Of a stretch of 64,000 bases of DNA, positions 1-11,915 are shown in pieces (within the stretch, counting starts at the first letter, position 1; every line of letters begins with the position of its first letter). This DNA is from Aricia agestis (Eukaryota; Arthropoda; Insecta; Lepidoptera; Lycaenidae): the NCBI RefSeq assembly GCF_905147365.1, contig NC_056413.1, positions 2,000,501 to 2,064,500 on the forward strand, read 5' to 3'. The notes beneath the pieces were generated by a model. It was given only the letters and a program-made list of their open reading frames with translations. It had not been told where the DNA came from and did no database searches. The translations under genes were made by a program, and so were the position numbers.

Positions 1-785
1 GTCGTTATGCTCCTGTTCTTGGCAGCCAGCACTATTAACTAAAACTGAAAAATATTTCATTTACAGAGCTCAGAACGAGCCAAAAGAAACTTAGATGCTA
101 AAGCACAAAGCAAGTTTATTAGATTTAGAAGTTTGCAATAAAACTTCTGTTGTTTTTATTAGGGTTTTGACTACTTACTTTGACTAGACAGTAGACACAG
201 TGGCGAAACCGTGCTGTCGGGCAATTTTATCGGCCTTTATAATATGTTATTAATTATATTAGTAGTTATACTGTGTACCTACGAATAAAAAGAAACTAAC
301 GAAAAGTGTCTCCGTCAAAAACATGTTCTACAATTTTGTCACAGTCCGAAAGGAACCTTTAACGGTAATAGTATGGGAGTTACGTTTTCTTAGTTTTTAT
401 TATTCGTAGCTGTGCATAGAGAAATTATAGTAAACCACGATGTTCATAGGATGTGTTTTTTAAAAAAGTTTATCCCAAAACGCTTTTTATTATCAAAATT
501 GAATTTACATTACTTTTTCTCTTTATCTTAGATTTCGTTTCCCATGCCGATTTTCGTGTTGTAATAAAGTTCCTAGCTCCTAAAACAAAAAAGAAGAATA
601 TAAAGTGTAATAAAATCCTTTTAGAAAAAGTAGAAACGGTGTTTAAATGTCTTCTTCAAACATTTGTACTGAAATAACGTAACTGGCATTTATATCAATA
701 GTGACCGGTTTAAAATTCTATTCAACGTTGGTATAGTTTTATAATTTTTCACATTTCTATACCAAAGACCGGACATATTGATATC
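1..785. other. AT-rich flank, nothing recognised
   Basis: This stretch is AT-rich and I find no convincing gene. The 74-residue open frame at 453-677 is low-complexity, lysine-rich and looks like chance. No family was recognised. Confidence 0.5.
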
Positions 786-896
786 AATTAAAGCAAGACC
801 GGACAGCGACACAACACGACACTTCGCATTCCATAAAACGTTTGTAAGTGTCTAAACACACTAGGCCGAAGTTACGCGGCGGAAATTCCGCATGAT
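786..896. repeat. fragments of two MITE families
   Basis: Positions 789-850 resemble the first half of the MITEs at 5155-5287 and 5644-5787 (shared GCGACAC and ACACGACACTTC blocks and a CATAAAAC core). Positions 848-896 (GTCTAAACACACTAGGCCGA) recur in inverted orientation at 4648-4690. The inverted pair flanks the non-LTR element at 1271-4110. This is read from sequence; class assignment is inference. Confidence 0.5.
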
Positions 897-961
897 TACG
901 CCCGCAATGTATTTTAAGTTACCGATGACACACTATTCTGTCGCGTTACGTCCGTATATTG

Positions 962-1112
962 TATGCAAATCAAATCAAAATATTTTTTATTCAGAGTAAT
1001 TTTTTTAAAAAAATATTTCTGAACGTCGATACTAAGGTGCCTACCACCGGTTCGGGAACTAACCCGGCGAGAAGAACCGGCGTAAGAAACTCGCACGGGG
1101 CCATCTTTTACA
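962..1112 (+). repeat. dispersed repeat, likely non-LTR 3' tail
   Basis: The block has an AT-rich leader followed by CACCGGTTCGGGAACTAAC and an arginine-codon-rich stretch. It matches, in reverse complement, 18590-18750, with the same order of AT-rich part, ACGTCG and the CCGGTTCGGGAACTAAC core. The small open frames here are by-products. The element class is uncertain; a retrotransposon 3' tail is my best guess. Confidence 0.5.
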
Positions 1113-1152
1113 AAAAAGATGGAAAATTAAAATTTGAACATATGTAGTGCAC

Positions 1153-1270
1153 CAAGGCTTTAAATGAATATGTCAATGGGCGCTGCTGGTAAAGAAGAAC
1201 TGTCAAAAATGACGTTTTTGTACGAAAACAGCGCTAGTTCCCCCTCTCGCCACGTTCATTTAAAGCCTTG
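1153..1270. mobile_element. 118-bp MITE with 16-bp perfect inverted repeats
   Basis: The element begins CAAGGCTTTAAATGAA and ends TTCATTTAAAGCCTTG, a perfect 16-bp terminal inverted repeat. It has no coding potential. An internal segment (GCGCTGCTG...GAACTGTCAAAAAT) recurs inverted at 31088-31150. No clear target-site duplication was seen, and the right end abuts the retrotransposon tail starting near 1271. Confidence 0.65.
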
Positions 1271-1299
1271 TCGAACTGTAACAATATTATGACTTAAAT

Positions 1300-2640
1300 C
1301 TATTTACAAAAGCAATTATAAAGAGTATTCAAGTGCCCTGTAAGAACCACCTCCCAACGTGTGTTGTCGTCGATGAAATCATTGATTTTATAATAAGCTT
1401 TAGTACACAAACGTTCTTTTACAACTTTTTTAAATTTATTGATAGAGAGATTTTGAACGTTTACTGGGATTCTATTGTACAGGCGTATACATTGGCCTTT
1501 AAAAGATTTGCTGACTTTGCTATGTCTGATTACTGGTATTTCTAATTTGTTCTTATTTCTAGTGTTAAAACAATGATTTTCGCTATTCTTTTTGAAATTA
1601 TTTATGTTCTTTCTTATATACAATACATGGAAGTAACTAAAGTAAACAAGTCGCACTGTTTCTACATCAGTTACTTCTCTGATTTTTTTAACAGCATATG
1701 CTGCAGAACTGAGCCTATGCGCCAGATTTGCAATATGCGGACTCCACTGTAATTTACTGTCTAAAGTTATACCTAGGAAAACAGTGGTGTCCACTAATTT
1801 CATTTTCTCATCATTTAATAGTACATTGGTTTGTACTTGCCTAACATTTGGCAAACTGCATTTTAAACATTTCGTTTTATTAGAATTTAATAGTAAATTA
1901 TTAGCATTAAACCATTGTACTATTTTTGAGAGAGCACTATTTACCTCGTCGTAATTATATTGTTGTCGCTTCACATTAAAAATTAGTGAAGTATCATCAG
2001 CAAAAAGTACTATCTCATGCTTATCTTTAACTAGATAAGGCAGGTCATTTATGTAAATGAGAAAAAGAAAGGGACCTAAAATAGATCCTTGTGGAACAGC
2101 TAGCTTTATTTTACTACCATCAGACCTTTTAGAATTAACTTCTACTCTTTGCGTTCTATTTGCAAGGTAAGAACTTAACAGTTTTAGGGCCGTGTCCCTT
2201 ATACCATAATGATACAATTTTCTGATTAATGTAGCATGTTCGACACAATCAAATGCTTTGGATAGGTCGCAGAAGATACCGAGTGCATCCTGCGACCCCT
2301 CCCAAGCTTCAAATATACTACATAGAAGACTGATGCCTGCATCTGTTGTGGACCTACCTTTAGTAAAGCCAAATTGATCGTTATGTAACAAATTATTACA
2401 GATAAAGTGAACTAGTAATTGATTAAGAATTATTTTTTCAAATATTTTACTAAAAGTTGGCAAAATTAATTTTGGTCTGTAGTTGGCTGGGTCAGACTTA
2501 GTCCCAGCTTTGAAGAAAGGCATCACCTTGCTATGCTTCATTAGGTCAGGGAACACACCATTTTTAAAACAATTGTTGAAGACTAGAGCTAAGTGCGGGG
2601 CAATGATGTCAATTATTGATTTAATAACTCTTGTGGACAT
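1300..2640 (-). pseudogene. reverse transcriptase fragment of non-LTR retrotransposon
   Basis: This 446-codon open stretch encodes a non-LTR reverse transcriptase, which copies element RNA into DNA at a nicked target. Visible motifs are DLSKAFDCVEH (palm motif A), PQGSILGPFLFLIYINDLP (motif B) and LFADDTSLIF with the catalytic FADD (motif C). The ATG at 2640 is internal: TTDLWG, read upstream in the same frame, continues the domain before a TAA at about 2655. The preceding protein segment continues in another frame, so there is a one-base frameshift near 2655-2665. In the thumb/C-terminal part, FSYFH runs directly into VLYIRKN, which looks like an internal deletion. The C-terminus ends in a basic region without a zinc knuckle. 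Confidence 0.8.
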
Positions 2641-2828
2641 ACCCCAGAGATCAGTTGTACTTTAACATTCAGCGATTTAAAAGTCTTAATAATATCCCTG
2701 GAGTCGATTTCTTTAAAAATAAAATTGACATCACATTCATTGATATTTTCTTTAAGCAACCTTTCCGCAACTGCAGGTGAAGAATTTAAGTCTTTTGTAG
2801 TTGAGATCGGAATGTCAGCAAAAAACTT

Positions 2829-3925
2829 CTAAAAGACTGTCGCAACCTCAAGGTCAGAGTTGACCTTTTTATCATCAATATAAAGTTCAAGTTTCGAGTT
2901 ACGACAGTTGACTCTTCCAGTCTCATCTGCAATAACTTTCCAGGTGGTTTTCACTTTATTTTTAGAGTTCTTAATTTTTTCTTTTATGTGGAGGGCCTTC
3001 GCAGCTTGACAGTTTTTTCTAAAAAATTTGGAATATTTCTTCACGTATATTTTAAAGGATTCACTAGTATTAATTGTTTTTTCATCATATAACTCATACA
3101 GTCTTTGCCTACTTACAACAATACCTGCAGTTGCCCAATTTCTGAAATTATTTTTTTTATTATTTATGTTGACCGTTTTAGACTTAAATTGATTTCTTAT
3201 TACTTTAAACAATGTATTAAAAGCTTCATCTATTTTATTTGACATATCTAAGCGCTGAAGACTTGAAACAAGTTTACTTCTAAATTTCTCAATACGTTTT
3301 GTATTTACAGGAATAAACTCAATCTTTTCTTCAGTATTACTATCACATTTAAATTTAATGTTAAAAGAAGGTAACTGTCCACGATGATCAGAACTCAGAG
3401 CATTAACTATTTCTTTTTTACAGGGAGTAACATTTGTGAAAATATTATCTATGCAAGTGGCAGTTGTTTCGCAAACTCTAGTTGGTTCATTAAATAAATT
3501 AATTAGGTTATACGATTTTAATAAGGATGTGAATCTAATAGTGGTGGAGTTTAGGTCTAGCAAATTAATATTGAAATCACCACATACAATAACCTTTTTT
3601 TTAGATGCACATAATTTATTTAAGACTTGTTCAATTATTTTTTCAAAAGAGTCGTATAGACCTGATGGAGGCCTGTATACGCCCACAATAATAAGGTGGC
3701 TCAACTCAATACAGGCCACTTCAATTATTCGTTCAGAAGTGAGTTTTACAATATATTTTCGTTCTTTAAACTTAAACTTTTTATGAATTTAAAGAGCCAC
3801 TTCTAATGGCATTTTCTCTGCTGAACGAACTAGCTTTCTGGTGAATACAAAAGTTAAATATTAATGCGTGATTTCTCAGCCAGTGTTCTGTTATACACAT
3901 AATATCTATGTTACATTCATTTAGA
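2829..3925 (-). pseudogene. AP-type endonuclease fragment of the same element
   Basis: The main open stretch (3719 to 2829, 296 codons) carries exonuclease-endonuclease-phosphatase motifs: VGVYRPPSG, VIVCGDFNINLLD and SSDHRGQLPSF with the catalytic SDH. These enzymes nick the chromosomal target for reverse transcription. An earlier part with CITEHWLRNHALIFNF lies in another frame at about 3925-3810, showing a frameshift near 3790. The frame ends at a TAG at 2829-2831, after which the same frame continues with FFADIPISTTKDLN for about 55 codons, so this is a nonsense mutation inside the linker to the reverse transcriptase. Confidence 0.78.
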
Positions 3926-4359
3926 AACAGTTCAATAGGTATCTAATTCTTTTCATATTATCCCTTGCAAATTCTGATGTATAAGGTTAAAATTAAAATT
4001 ACAGTAACTCCCATTATTTTTGGTGGTTTCCCGGTGGTGGGCATCTGAGCTATGAATGTTATATACATCGCTAAAGTGAGCCTCTGTTGTCTTAGTAACT
4101 AATTTAAATTATTTGGAACATATTCCAAACTGTTGTCTGTACAGTTGTTTAAAATAGTTGAATGCTCAATAAAAGCAATGTTTGGTTTAGCCAATTTGTT
4201 GGCTTGTCTTAAAACTAAAAAATTAAATAGCCATCTGGCTACATGTCTTGTAATAAATTTTGATAAGAAAAACTTATCACATATGCGTTTGACATTGTGG
4301 GCCGGGCGTAATCAGGGGCGTGCACAGGATTTTGACAATGGGTATGCAGCGATGTCTTT

Positions 4360-4442
4360 CAGTAGTTTTGGCGTGAAAGCAAAACAGACAGACAAACGGA
4401 AAAAAGAGATATTTTCGCATTAATTGTAATATTACTGTGGAT
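4360..4442 (-). repeat. degraded end of a Lep1-like Helitron
   Basis: The string GGCGTGAAAGCAAAACAGAC followed by TTTTCGCATTAATTGTAATATTA matches the start-end of the Lep1-like repeats seen better at 17304-17508 and 52149-52376. Only this end is preserved. Positions 4111-4360 show nothing else I can support. Confidence 0.4.
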
Positions 4443-4647
4443 ATAATTTAAAAATTTCTAAACTATTAGCACAGAATATAATATTATATTAGTAGTACTA
4501 ACTATTAGTACAAATGTAGGTATAGGAACTTGAATTTCCAGATGTCTTTTTTTGGGCTGAAATATGTTTTCCTAGTTGTTATTACATAATAAAATGTAAA
4601 AAGACTCATCATAAGGGAGTAATAATTTTTTTAAGAAATTTTAGTAT

Positions 4648-4800
4648 GGAGCCGCCGCGTAAATTCGGCCTAGTGTGTTTAGACACTAAGGGTAAATTCA
4701 GACTGCAACGCAATGCATAGATGCATTTTTAAATATTTCGTATGGATTTAACAGATATTTTGCGTGACGTCTCACGCAATTGAATTCTTTCAATACAGTA
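4648..4800. repeat. two repeat fragments
   Basis: Positions 4648-4690 are the inverted partner of 848-896. Positions 4689-4795 match half of the MITE repeated in tandem at 36735-37074, in reverse complement (CAGACTGCAACGCAATGC, ATGGATTTAACAGAT, GACGTCTCACGCAATTG). Confidence 0.5.
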
Positions 4801-5046
4801 CAAAATACAAATCCCACCAAAAACATACCTGTTAAAATGGGGCCAAGTTCCTATCGGCAAATTTTTGGCCTACAAAAAGAGTTGAAATTCAATCCAATAC
4901 TAAGGTTCTGATGCACTTTATCGATCGTAATCATCTTCATCAACAGCGTGCAGCATAATAATTCTGATTTAATATAATAATAATTTAATAGGCGTTAGGT
5001 TCACGTTTGTAAACAGCAGGCGCGGTCGCAGCCTAACATTTTGGAG

Positions 5047-5064
5047 GCCCCCCCCCCCCCCCTT
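5047..5064. repeat. poly-C tract
   Basis: An uninterrupted run of about 18 C follows GGAGG. A similar run lies at 31369-31383. The exact length is prone to sequencing error. Confidence 0.7.
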
Positions 5065-5154
5065 CGGACCGCGCCTGGTAAACAGTTATGGACCGTGAAG
5101 TGCCGCGTCTCGTCGTTGCCGCGTAGTGTCACGTAGTGCGGTCTGCCTCAAGCT

Positions 5155-5287
5155 CAAGGTGAAACCGCATTAGTGCAACACGACACCAAGCGACACTTCA
5201 CCTCCATAAAACTGATGTTTGTAAAACGCAGTTCTATGAAGGTGAAGAGTCGTGTCGTGAAGTGTCGCTCTAGTGCGGTCTTACCTT
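5155..5287. mobile_element. MITE, about 133 bp
   Basis: Imperfect terminal inverted repeats are seen: AAGGTGAAACCGCATTAGTG at the left and CTAGTGCGGTCTTACCTT at the right, with inner GCGACACTTCACC / GTGAAGTGTCGC. A related copy is at 5644-5787 and a fragment at 789-850. No coding potential. Confidence 0.55.
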
Positions 5288-5292
5288 AAATG

Positions 5293-5642
5293 AACGCCTC
5301 CGTGGTCTAGTGGTATAGAGCGCGGCTCTTGACTCGGAGACCGTGGGTTCGATTCCCGCATTGGAAACATGTTATTTCCAAGTTTGGTTAGGACGATGCA
5401 GGCTGATCACCAGATTGTCTGAAAAGTAAGATAATCCATACGTCGGATGGGCATGTAAAAAGTCGGTCCTGCGCCTGATCTCTCACCGGTCGTGTCGGTC
5501 TTCCGTCCCGCTGTGTTATCAGAGTAAAGGAATAGAGAGTACTCTTGTGTACTGCGCACATACTTGGGCACTATAAAATTATTCCTGCTTAGCTGGCCTG
5601 GTTTCAATGAAACCGGCCACTGTCACCGAAACCGGTGTGGGA
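5293..5642 (+). mobile_element. tRNA-derived SINE, about 350 bp
   Basis: The head is tRNA-like, with an A box TGGTCTAGTGG (5303-5313) and a B box GGTTCGATTCC (5346-5356), the internal RNA polymerase III promoter. A non-tRNA body follows (TTTCCAAGTTTGGTTAGGAC, GCACACTTGGGCACTATAAA-like segments) up to GAAACCGGTGTGGGAG. The acceptor stem does not pair across the head, so this is a SINE and not a working tRNA gene. The 66-residue minus-strand frame inside is incidental. Confidence 0.75.
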
Positions 5643-5643
5643 G

Positions 5644-5787
5644 CTATTATACGTTAAAGGTCGCACGACATAACGCGACACTTCACGTTTTATAGAACTG
5701 ACGTATTTATTACAAACGTGAATCTGACGTTTTACAAAGTCGCGTCGCGTCGTATCGTGTCGCTTTAGTGCGGTCAAGCCTTAAAAT
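5644..5787. mobile_element. second copy of the 5155 MITE family
   Basis: The ACGCGACACTTCACG, TTTACAAA and GTGTCGCTTTAGTGCGGTCAAGCCTTA blocks match the 5155-5287 copy in order. It lies immediately after the SINE, so the SINE sits between two MITEs of one family. Confidence 0.5.
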
Positions 5788-5789
5788 AT

Positions 5790-6230
5790 GTCTCTATTAA
5801 AGCAGTATATTACAAATAAGAAGCAAAGAAACAGAAATTTTTCTTTGGTACATTCTTATTTCTTGGTCATTAAGATAATTCCCACTGATTTCAGTAAAAC
5901 CATCTACCATCGAAACGTAATGATGATGTCGATGTGGTAATATTTAATTGTTCTTATTAACAAACCAGTGATGTTAATACTAAAATTATGCGTGCTCAAA
6001 CGCCGGGTGAAATATTAATAGATTAAAATCAAACAGAATATGTTATGAAATAACTATTATAATACGTACACTATTACGTATTTACGGGTTGGAAAATGGA
6101 TTAATCTTGTGCGGTGTGTTATGGAAATGTAAACTTACGGGTTTAATGGGTATTATGTATTTCAAAATGATTTTGTGACGGTTTCTAAAGACATACTTCT
6201 TTCTGAACACTTTTTTTTTAGAAATGGTGA
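5790..6230. other. no feature recognised
   Basis: AT-rich sequence without a convincing open frame or repeat structure that I can name. Confidence 0.4.
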
Positions 6231-6233
6231 TAA

Positions 6234-6865
6234 TTATATCATACTAATATTATAAAGACGAAAACTTGTGAGTCTCAGGTAAGTTCTTCATGCTTAACCG
6301 GCTAGAGCGATTTCTACAATATTTGGCATGGAGTTAGCTGATATCCTGGATTAACACTAGTGTTGGTAAAAATAACATTAGCAATAATAATTAATTTTTA
6401 AATGCCTATTCATAATAATTAAATTAAACGTACTTGATAAAAATACGATTGCTAATATCGTGCGTAGCAATAGTCTGCGATCATGATAAAATGCTATTTC
6501 GCACCGCGGTGCCAACTGTTATTATTCACTCGATGCGAAATAATACTCGACGCGAGCGGTGCGATGCGAACCGATAATTCACGTTGCCGCGTTTATAGCA
6601 AATAGCAAAGCAATAATACTTAGCATGCTGTGACATCAAAATTAGCGTGTCAATGAAATTAATAGAAAATAGCATTAATTTCCTCTACTAATTATCACAA
6701 TATAATATCATACTAATCATGCTAATATTATTATAAAGGCGAAAATTTGTTAGTGTGTATTATGTGTATGTCTGCTGAAATAGTACCAGGCATAAACGGC
6801 TGAAAGCGATTTCTACAATATTTGGCATGGAGTTAGCTGACATCCTGGATTAACATAATATGGGC
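6234..6865 (+). repeat. two copies of a Helitron-like left end around a GC-rich insert
   Basis: The segments 6237-6356 and 6717-6857 share ACTAATATTATAAA-type starts and the block GCGATTTCTACAATATTTGGCATGGAGTTAGCTGA. Between them is a different sequence with the 12-bp palindrome GCACCGCGGTGC at 6501-6512. Starts of this kind (CATACTAATATTATAAA) are shared with the Lep1-like Helitrons, so a related non-autonomous family is likely. Confidence 0.5.
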
Positions 6866-7145
6866 TATATTTTACTGTGGAAAATGTCTTATTCCCATGA
6901 GAAAATCGATGAAATGGTACTTCCATTTCATTCTGTTTCTACTCATAAATTAACCCATCAAGCCCCATAAGCTCACCGGTGAGCGAGACACAATAGACTA
7001 ACAATAGATTTTCAAGAATCCACGATCGAAGGACTAAGGAAAATTTAAACAAAATAAATATTTTATCCCCATACCAAAATATGCAATTTTTTGCTTATTT
7101 TTGCCATTATTAGATAAACTTGCATGAGGGTACATGTAACCTTAT

Positions 7146-7191
7146 CGAGGACCTAAGACTACAGGGTGTACCCTATAGTCTTAGGTCCTCG
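7146..7191. repeat. perfect 16-bp inverted repeat
   Basis: CGAGGACCTAAGACTA (7146-7161) is exactly complementary to 7176-7191, with an inner GGGT/ACCC pairing in the 14-nt loop. The flanks 6866-8100 hold nothing else I can name. Confidence 0.65.
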
Positions 7192-8165
7192 TACACCTAA
7201 AGGGTCTCGGCAAAATATTTCGGGTAAAACTAGATGTAGCCCAATTCTCTTTACCTACAGTGTAAGCACACAAAATTTGAACACAATCGGTTAGGCCGTT
7301 TTGGAAGTTTGGCAACAAACACCCCGACGCGAGAATTTAATAATATGTGAGTTTGAGTAGGACGTAGGCGTTTCATCCACTATATTATAGTCTAATACGC
7401 ATAAAAGTAGGCGGCTAGAAAATAACGAATATTTACATACATATTTCACATTTCTACTCATTTCAGTTTATAAAAGCAATAACCGGCTTTATGCGACGCG
7501 CATAAGGTTGAGAATCGTTTTTATGAAGTCGGCGCGGCATAATTTACCCGTAAGTGCTTCAGACACATTTTACTCAAGCACTATTTGTGTCACTCCATGT
7601 GTATAAGTTTCCTGGTACTTATTGTGTCTATATGTTACGTTTATTGAACATAGAACTATTAGCTGTTACGACTCCATTCGAAATAAAGTGTTCTTGGATC
7701 GCTTTCAAAACAATATGAGGCTCGAAAAGAAATAGCAACTGATTTTTATTTTGTTTTATTAACTGTAGCAAGTGAAATTAAATTGTAAATCTATATATTG
7801 CTGGAACTTGGCCTGCGCACTTCCGTGCGCTTAGATAAATAAGTTGCTAATCTCACTGAAACTCGAGTTTATTTTAGTCTTGAAATGTTCGTAGCAGTTC
7901 AGGGAAGGTTTATATTAGGAAGGAAATGATCGAATAACAATCGAACAATATGACTTAATCTTAACTCTTACTAAATTTCAAAAAATTTAAATTAAAGATA
8001 AGTATCATTATTTTGGAAGTCGCGACAGGACTTCTATTATTCTGGCGGATTCTACTGTAATTGTACTGGAGACTACTATTCTTAGTATAGTATACTTTCC
8101 ATCAAGTAATCCGTCTGCTCGTTTGTCCCCTTTTGAACAGACAACAGGCATCAAAGATGAAAGAA

Positions 8166-8363
8166 GACTACATGACGCCCGCAACTCCGTTGCACCTAAA
8201 TTCGTTTATAGCGCGGGATCACATTTTTCCGGTATCAAAAGTAGCCGTTGTCCTTTACCGGGACTCAAAGTATCTCTTTACCAAACAGTTAATCGATTCA
8301 GTGGCTTAGGTGTGATGAGGTAACAGACAGACAGACACACTTTCGCATTTATTGTATTAGTAT
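8166..8363 (-). mobile_element. Lep1-like non-autonomous Helitron
   Basis: Read on the minus strand it starts TCCATACTAATA, has a C/T-rich CTGTCTGTCTGTTACCTC block, and ends with the hairpin GCAACGGAGTTGC and GGGCGTCATGTAG (degenerate CTAGT). Helitrons end in a hairpin followed by CTRR and lack target duplications. The 66-residue frame here is incidental. Confidence 0.65.
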
Positions 8364-8365
8364 GG

Positions 8366-9100
8366 ATTTAAACATTCAACCGGCATACTAAAGACCAATT
8401 CGGATGCCTTGAATGTCGCTCGAATCGCAGGCTGTTTCGCTCACATAATTAAGCAAGTGTTGCAAAGACAGCCTATTATACAATCTAAAAATTTGAATCG
8501 GGCCCGTGAAACACTTAAGAATTTCCCTTTACGATGGAAACTTTTATTAAATTCCCTAAGTGTTTAATGTAAACCTTACTTTTACGATGATTATAAACGC
8601 TTTTACTGTTTCGAATTATCGCACAGAATCGTGACTAAGACCATTTTAGCTTTTAGTCCTGAGTCTAAACCATTATTTATTTAGGGCTCTGCTAAGATGG
8701 TTTTTATGTAACGTCAAATAATACTTGGTTACTGTAAAAAGGTTTGTGCTATTTATCCTATTCAACCTTACAATATGTTATCGCTTCTCTTTTTGATATT
8801 ATTTTAGTTATTTCTAATAATATTTTATAACAAATTTTCCGAAACATAATATGGAGACGCGATGGTCAGAATTCTTATTTCGTCATAGAGATTCAGAAGA
8901 CGATATCTTATAAAAAAGTAATAAAAAAAGAGATAAACTTATATGATTTTTTAATAATATCTTTTTACGGCTACTAAAAAGCAAAGTAGCGGGTGACGCC
9001 TAGCGCAGTAAAAAATACAACAATCTAAGTATGTAATATTAATACGCGAGCGAAAAACTTTGGATCCCTTTTGACGAAAAATGCGGAAATGAAATTTTGC
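8366..9100. other. no feature recognised
   Basis: AT-rich unique-looking sequence with no open frame that I can support on either strand. Confidence 0.4.
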
Positions 9101-9104
9101 ACAG

Positions 9105-9245
9105 TAAGGGTGAAGCCAAACGAGCGTAATTTGTGAGTTGTGAGTCGCAGAATTTCGGCTGGCAGAAATTCTGCTGCATTCAGTTTCATACAAATTAAGT
9201 CTTGTTTGATTCACACGAGCGTAATTTTGTGAGTCATGATTTCGA
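9105..9245. repeat. dispersed repeat with internal direct repeats
   Basis: ACGAGCGTAATTTGTGAGTT (from 9119) and ACGAGCGTAATTTTGTGAGT (from 9217) are direct repeats bracketing an AGAATTTC/AGAAATTCT-rich core. The structure suggests a small non-autonomous element, class unknown. Positions 9250-10560 show nothing more. Confidence 0.4.
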
Positions 9246-10579
9246 GCATTTGGTAATATTAAATCGTTGAACTAAACGATTCACATCAAGTTAGTCTGGC
9301 CCCATATTATATTTCTTAAATAATAATTAATTGTATTACGAGTGTATAATATTTTTATTTTTTTATTGTATTGTTATTTATAATACATAGTACTTAATAT
9401 TGCTTAATGCACACACATGACTTAGGTAAAACGATTAACCTGTAACCCAGGGAAATCGAAAAAATTGCCCGTGGGCATTTGAACTCGCAACATTTCACAA
9501 AAGTCACCGCTCTAACTGAGCCAGAAAGGCCGTCGAATAAATATGGCGCAAGTAACTCACAGAAGGGGTGAAGTAAAATCTTCATAATTAACTTTATCAG
9601 GGATAAATCGTGCCAATAAAGTACTAATTGGGCTTTCATAACAAATTGAGAGTCAGCGGAGTGTCGCTTTAGATTTGTGAGCCGCCATCTTAATTTAGGG
9701 TTCCGTCAGCAGTTATACGTAAGGGGTGAGTTACACGATGTTTAGTATTATTAGCACAGAATAGATAATAGTAAAAGTATTAGTAGTCACGTATTTGGGA
9801 TTAAAGGCAACAAATCGATTGAATAAATAAAGTCCTTTTACCCTTTTATACTAAGTACTCTTTTTTTTTTTAATTTAGTTCCTCCCCCTAACATTATCAG
9901 GGCTTGTTAATTCCCATAATACAATTTTTCCCACATACATTTCCTGTTTACGACCTACTATGAATAATTTAAAATTGCCAATTATATTACAATGTTAAAA
10001 TTAATACTTAATTACAAATAAAATTTATAAAATTAATACAATGTCAATAGTAAAAATTACTCAATATTCAATAAAACAGTGGCACGATCCAAAAACTATC
10101 CTAATATCACAGCTGTTAACCTATCAATTGAACCTAATTAGTATCACAGAGATATTGCTATTTCTCTTAATAACTACACCCACGATCGTCCTGCAAAAAG
10201 CTAGGAAGATGTACAATTTAGACTTTGAATCGCTCTCCTGTTAAGTTGTCGTTTTTCACATCCGACATTGTTAATAGTCATGGGCGAGGTCTAAAAATTA
10301 AAGAAATTCCCCAATTTAAAAACGCGATGGAGTAGTATTTTTAAAAAGAGCGTCTGGCTGATTTCCTAATAATTGAATCGTAGATTTCTTCCGTCGTTAA
10401 TTTTTTACCAAGCAATTTAGCCATCACTTTAGTTATTTAAGTTACGCACGCACTAAAATGTAAGCAAGAATAATAAAACATTTAATTTAATTGGCCTAAG
10501 CGAGCTTTTATTACACCGTAAAATTGTAATTCGATTTAACTTTGTCTAAGGTTGTATATTATAGTTGTTTTACGTCCGA

Positions 10580-11185
10580 CTGGATTTATATACGTCCGCG
10601 CGAACGTGCGTTTTAACCGCTACACCGCGAGATCACAATGCAATCAAATGTATGCAACGATTATTTAAATGGCAGCGCGGTTGTTTACATACAACCGCAT
10701 TTATACATTCGCACGAATAGCGAGGCGAATCACGAGGCGAATGACGAACACGAATGTGTAAACAGTGCGCTCGCTATTCGCCTCCCGCGCGCGATTCAAA
10801 GGGCACGAATAGCGAATACGAACTTACTGTTAACACATTCGCCTGCATTCAGTTGACAGCTAGCGTCCGACCCTACAGGACGTGTACAAAGCTGCACATA
10901 CATATTTGACTTAAGTACACTGTACTGAAAATAAGCCTATTTTTAGTACGTCAGTGTATAATATTACAATGTAATCATGTTATTATTATAATAATGTAGT
11001 TATTACAGTTGTTTCTTTTCTTACTGCGTGCGAATATCAAAATGAATCACCCCACGAATGTGTGAACGGTAGTTCGCAACAGCATTTGTATACGAATGTT
11101 TCGTGGGATGTATCGTCGAATGACGAGGCGAATAGCGAACGCGAATGTGTAAATGCAGTATTATATTATGTAGACTCCGGTTACC
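10580..11185. repeat. GCGAAT-rich repeat region
   Basis: Blocks such as CGAGGCGAATGACGAACACGAATGTGTAAA (10725-10765) recur at about 11118-11155 (ACGAGGCGAATAGCGAACGCGAATGTGTAAA). TTCGCTATTCG-type inverted pieces also occur. It is probably a pair of degenerate foldback elements; no transposase is seen. Confidence 0.4.
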
Positions 11186-11773
11186 GCTTCTGAACTGAGC
11201 TGTTGAACTTTGTTGTTGTAGCGGTAAAATACACAAACCTGCATGAATTATTTAACGTGCTGAATTAGGAAGTATCTAATTCCTTTATTGGCTTAAAAAA
11301 TAATTTCGGAGTAACATTTGAAAAATGCCCCAAACACATCCCTTGATAATATACAGAGAATTTATAACAACACAGACTTTTAATATCGGAATAAAATAAA
11401 CGAAAGGATTTTCATATTCCGAGGTTCTGAATTCATATTTGCGTTCTTTGTACTTTGGTTTATTTCTTTCGTTACAGATTAGCTACAAACAGATGCTACA
11501 TACTCGTAGTAAGCTTACAATTTAGTTCACTGCCGCAATATCTTAACGTGTTAAACTGACTGACGGACTGATAAACTGACTGACTGATAAAAAAAAGTGT
11601 ATACTGTATTAATTATAACATTATGGACAATACACAATGGTGACAAAATATAATATTAGTGAGTCACTGCAAAGTGAACTGACCCTATGAATTTATTCTT
11701 AATTCATTCTGGATTTTCAGTTTTTGTTAATTCGAAACAAGGTAAGGGATTAAATCGTTTAAAAATTGAAAAG

Positions 11774-11915
11774 GTTATTTTTTATGAAAAAAAAAACGAG
11801 AAAACGGGTCACCTGATGGAAAGCAACTACCGTCGCCCATGGACACCCGCAACATTAGAAGAGCTGCAGGTGCGTTGCCGGCCTTTTAAGAGGGAATACG
11901 CTTTCTTCTTGAAGG
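11774..11915 (-). mobile_element. 3' end of poly(A)-tailed SINE-like repeat
   Basis: Starting from a T/A-rich tail end, it reads (plus strand) GGGTCACCTGATGGAAAGCA, CCATGGACACCCGCA and GCCGGCCTTTTAAGAGGGAA, matching the 3' part of the repeats at 12603-12928 and others. The 5' part is missing. Positions 11186-11770 and 11916-12600 hold nothing else recognised. Confidence 0.55.

Larger units (their letters stand above)
1271..4110 (-). mobile_element. degenerate jockey/CR1-like non-LTR retrotransposon
   Basis: A minus-strand element carries an EEP endonuclease followed by a reverse transcriptase in the usual order. Endonuclease matches start near 4020 and continue in several frames down to 2829; reverse transcriptase runs from about 2660 to 1300. 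No ORF1 was found, so the copy is 5' truncated or decayed. The short 3' UTR ends near 1271. The copy carries frameshifts, an in-frame stop and an apparent internal deletion, so it is dead. Clade (jockey superfamily, CR1/Daphne-like) is inference from motif style. Confidence 0.8.

Noticed and set aside
5293..5365. tRNA gene
   Set aside because: A and B boxes are present but the acceptor ends do not pair, and a long SINE body follows.
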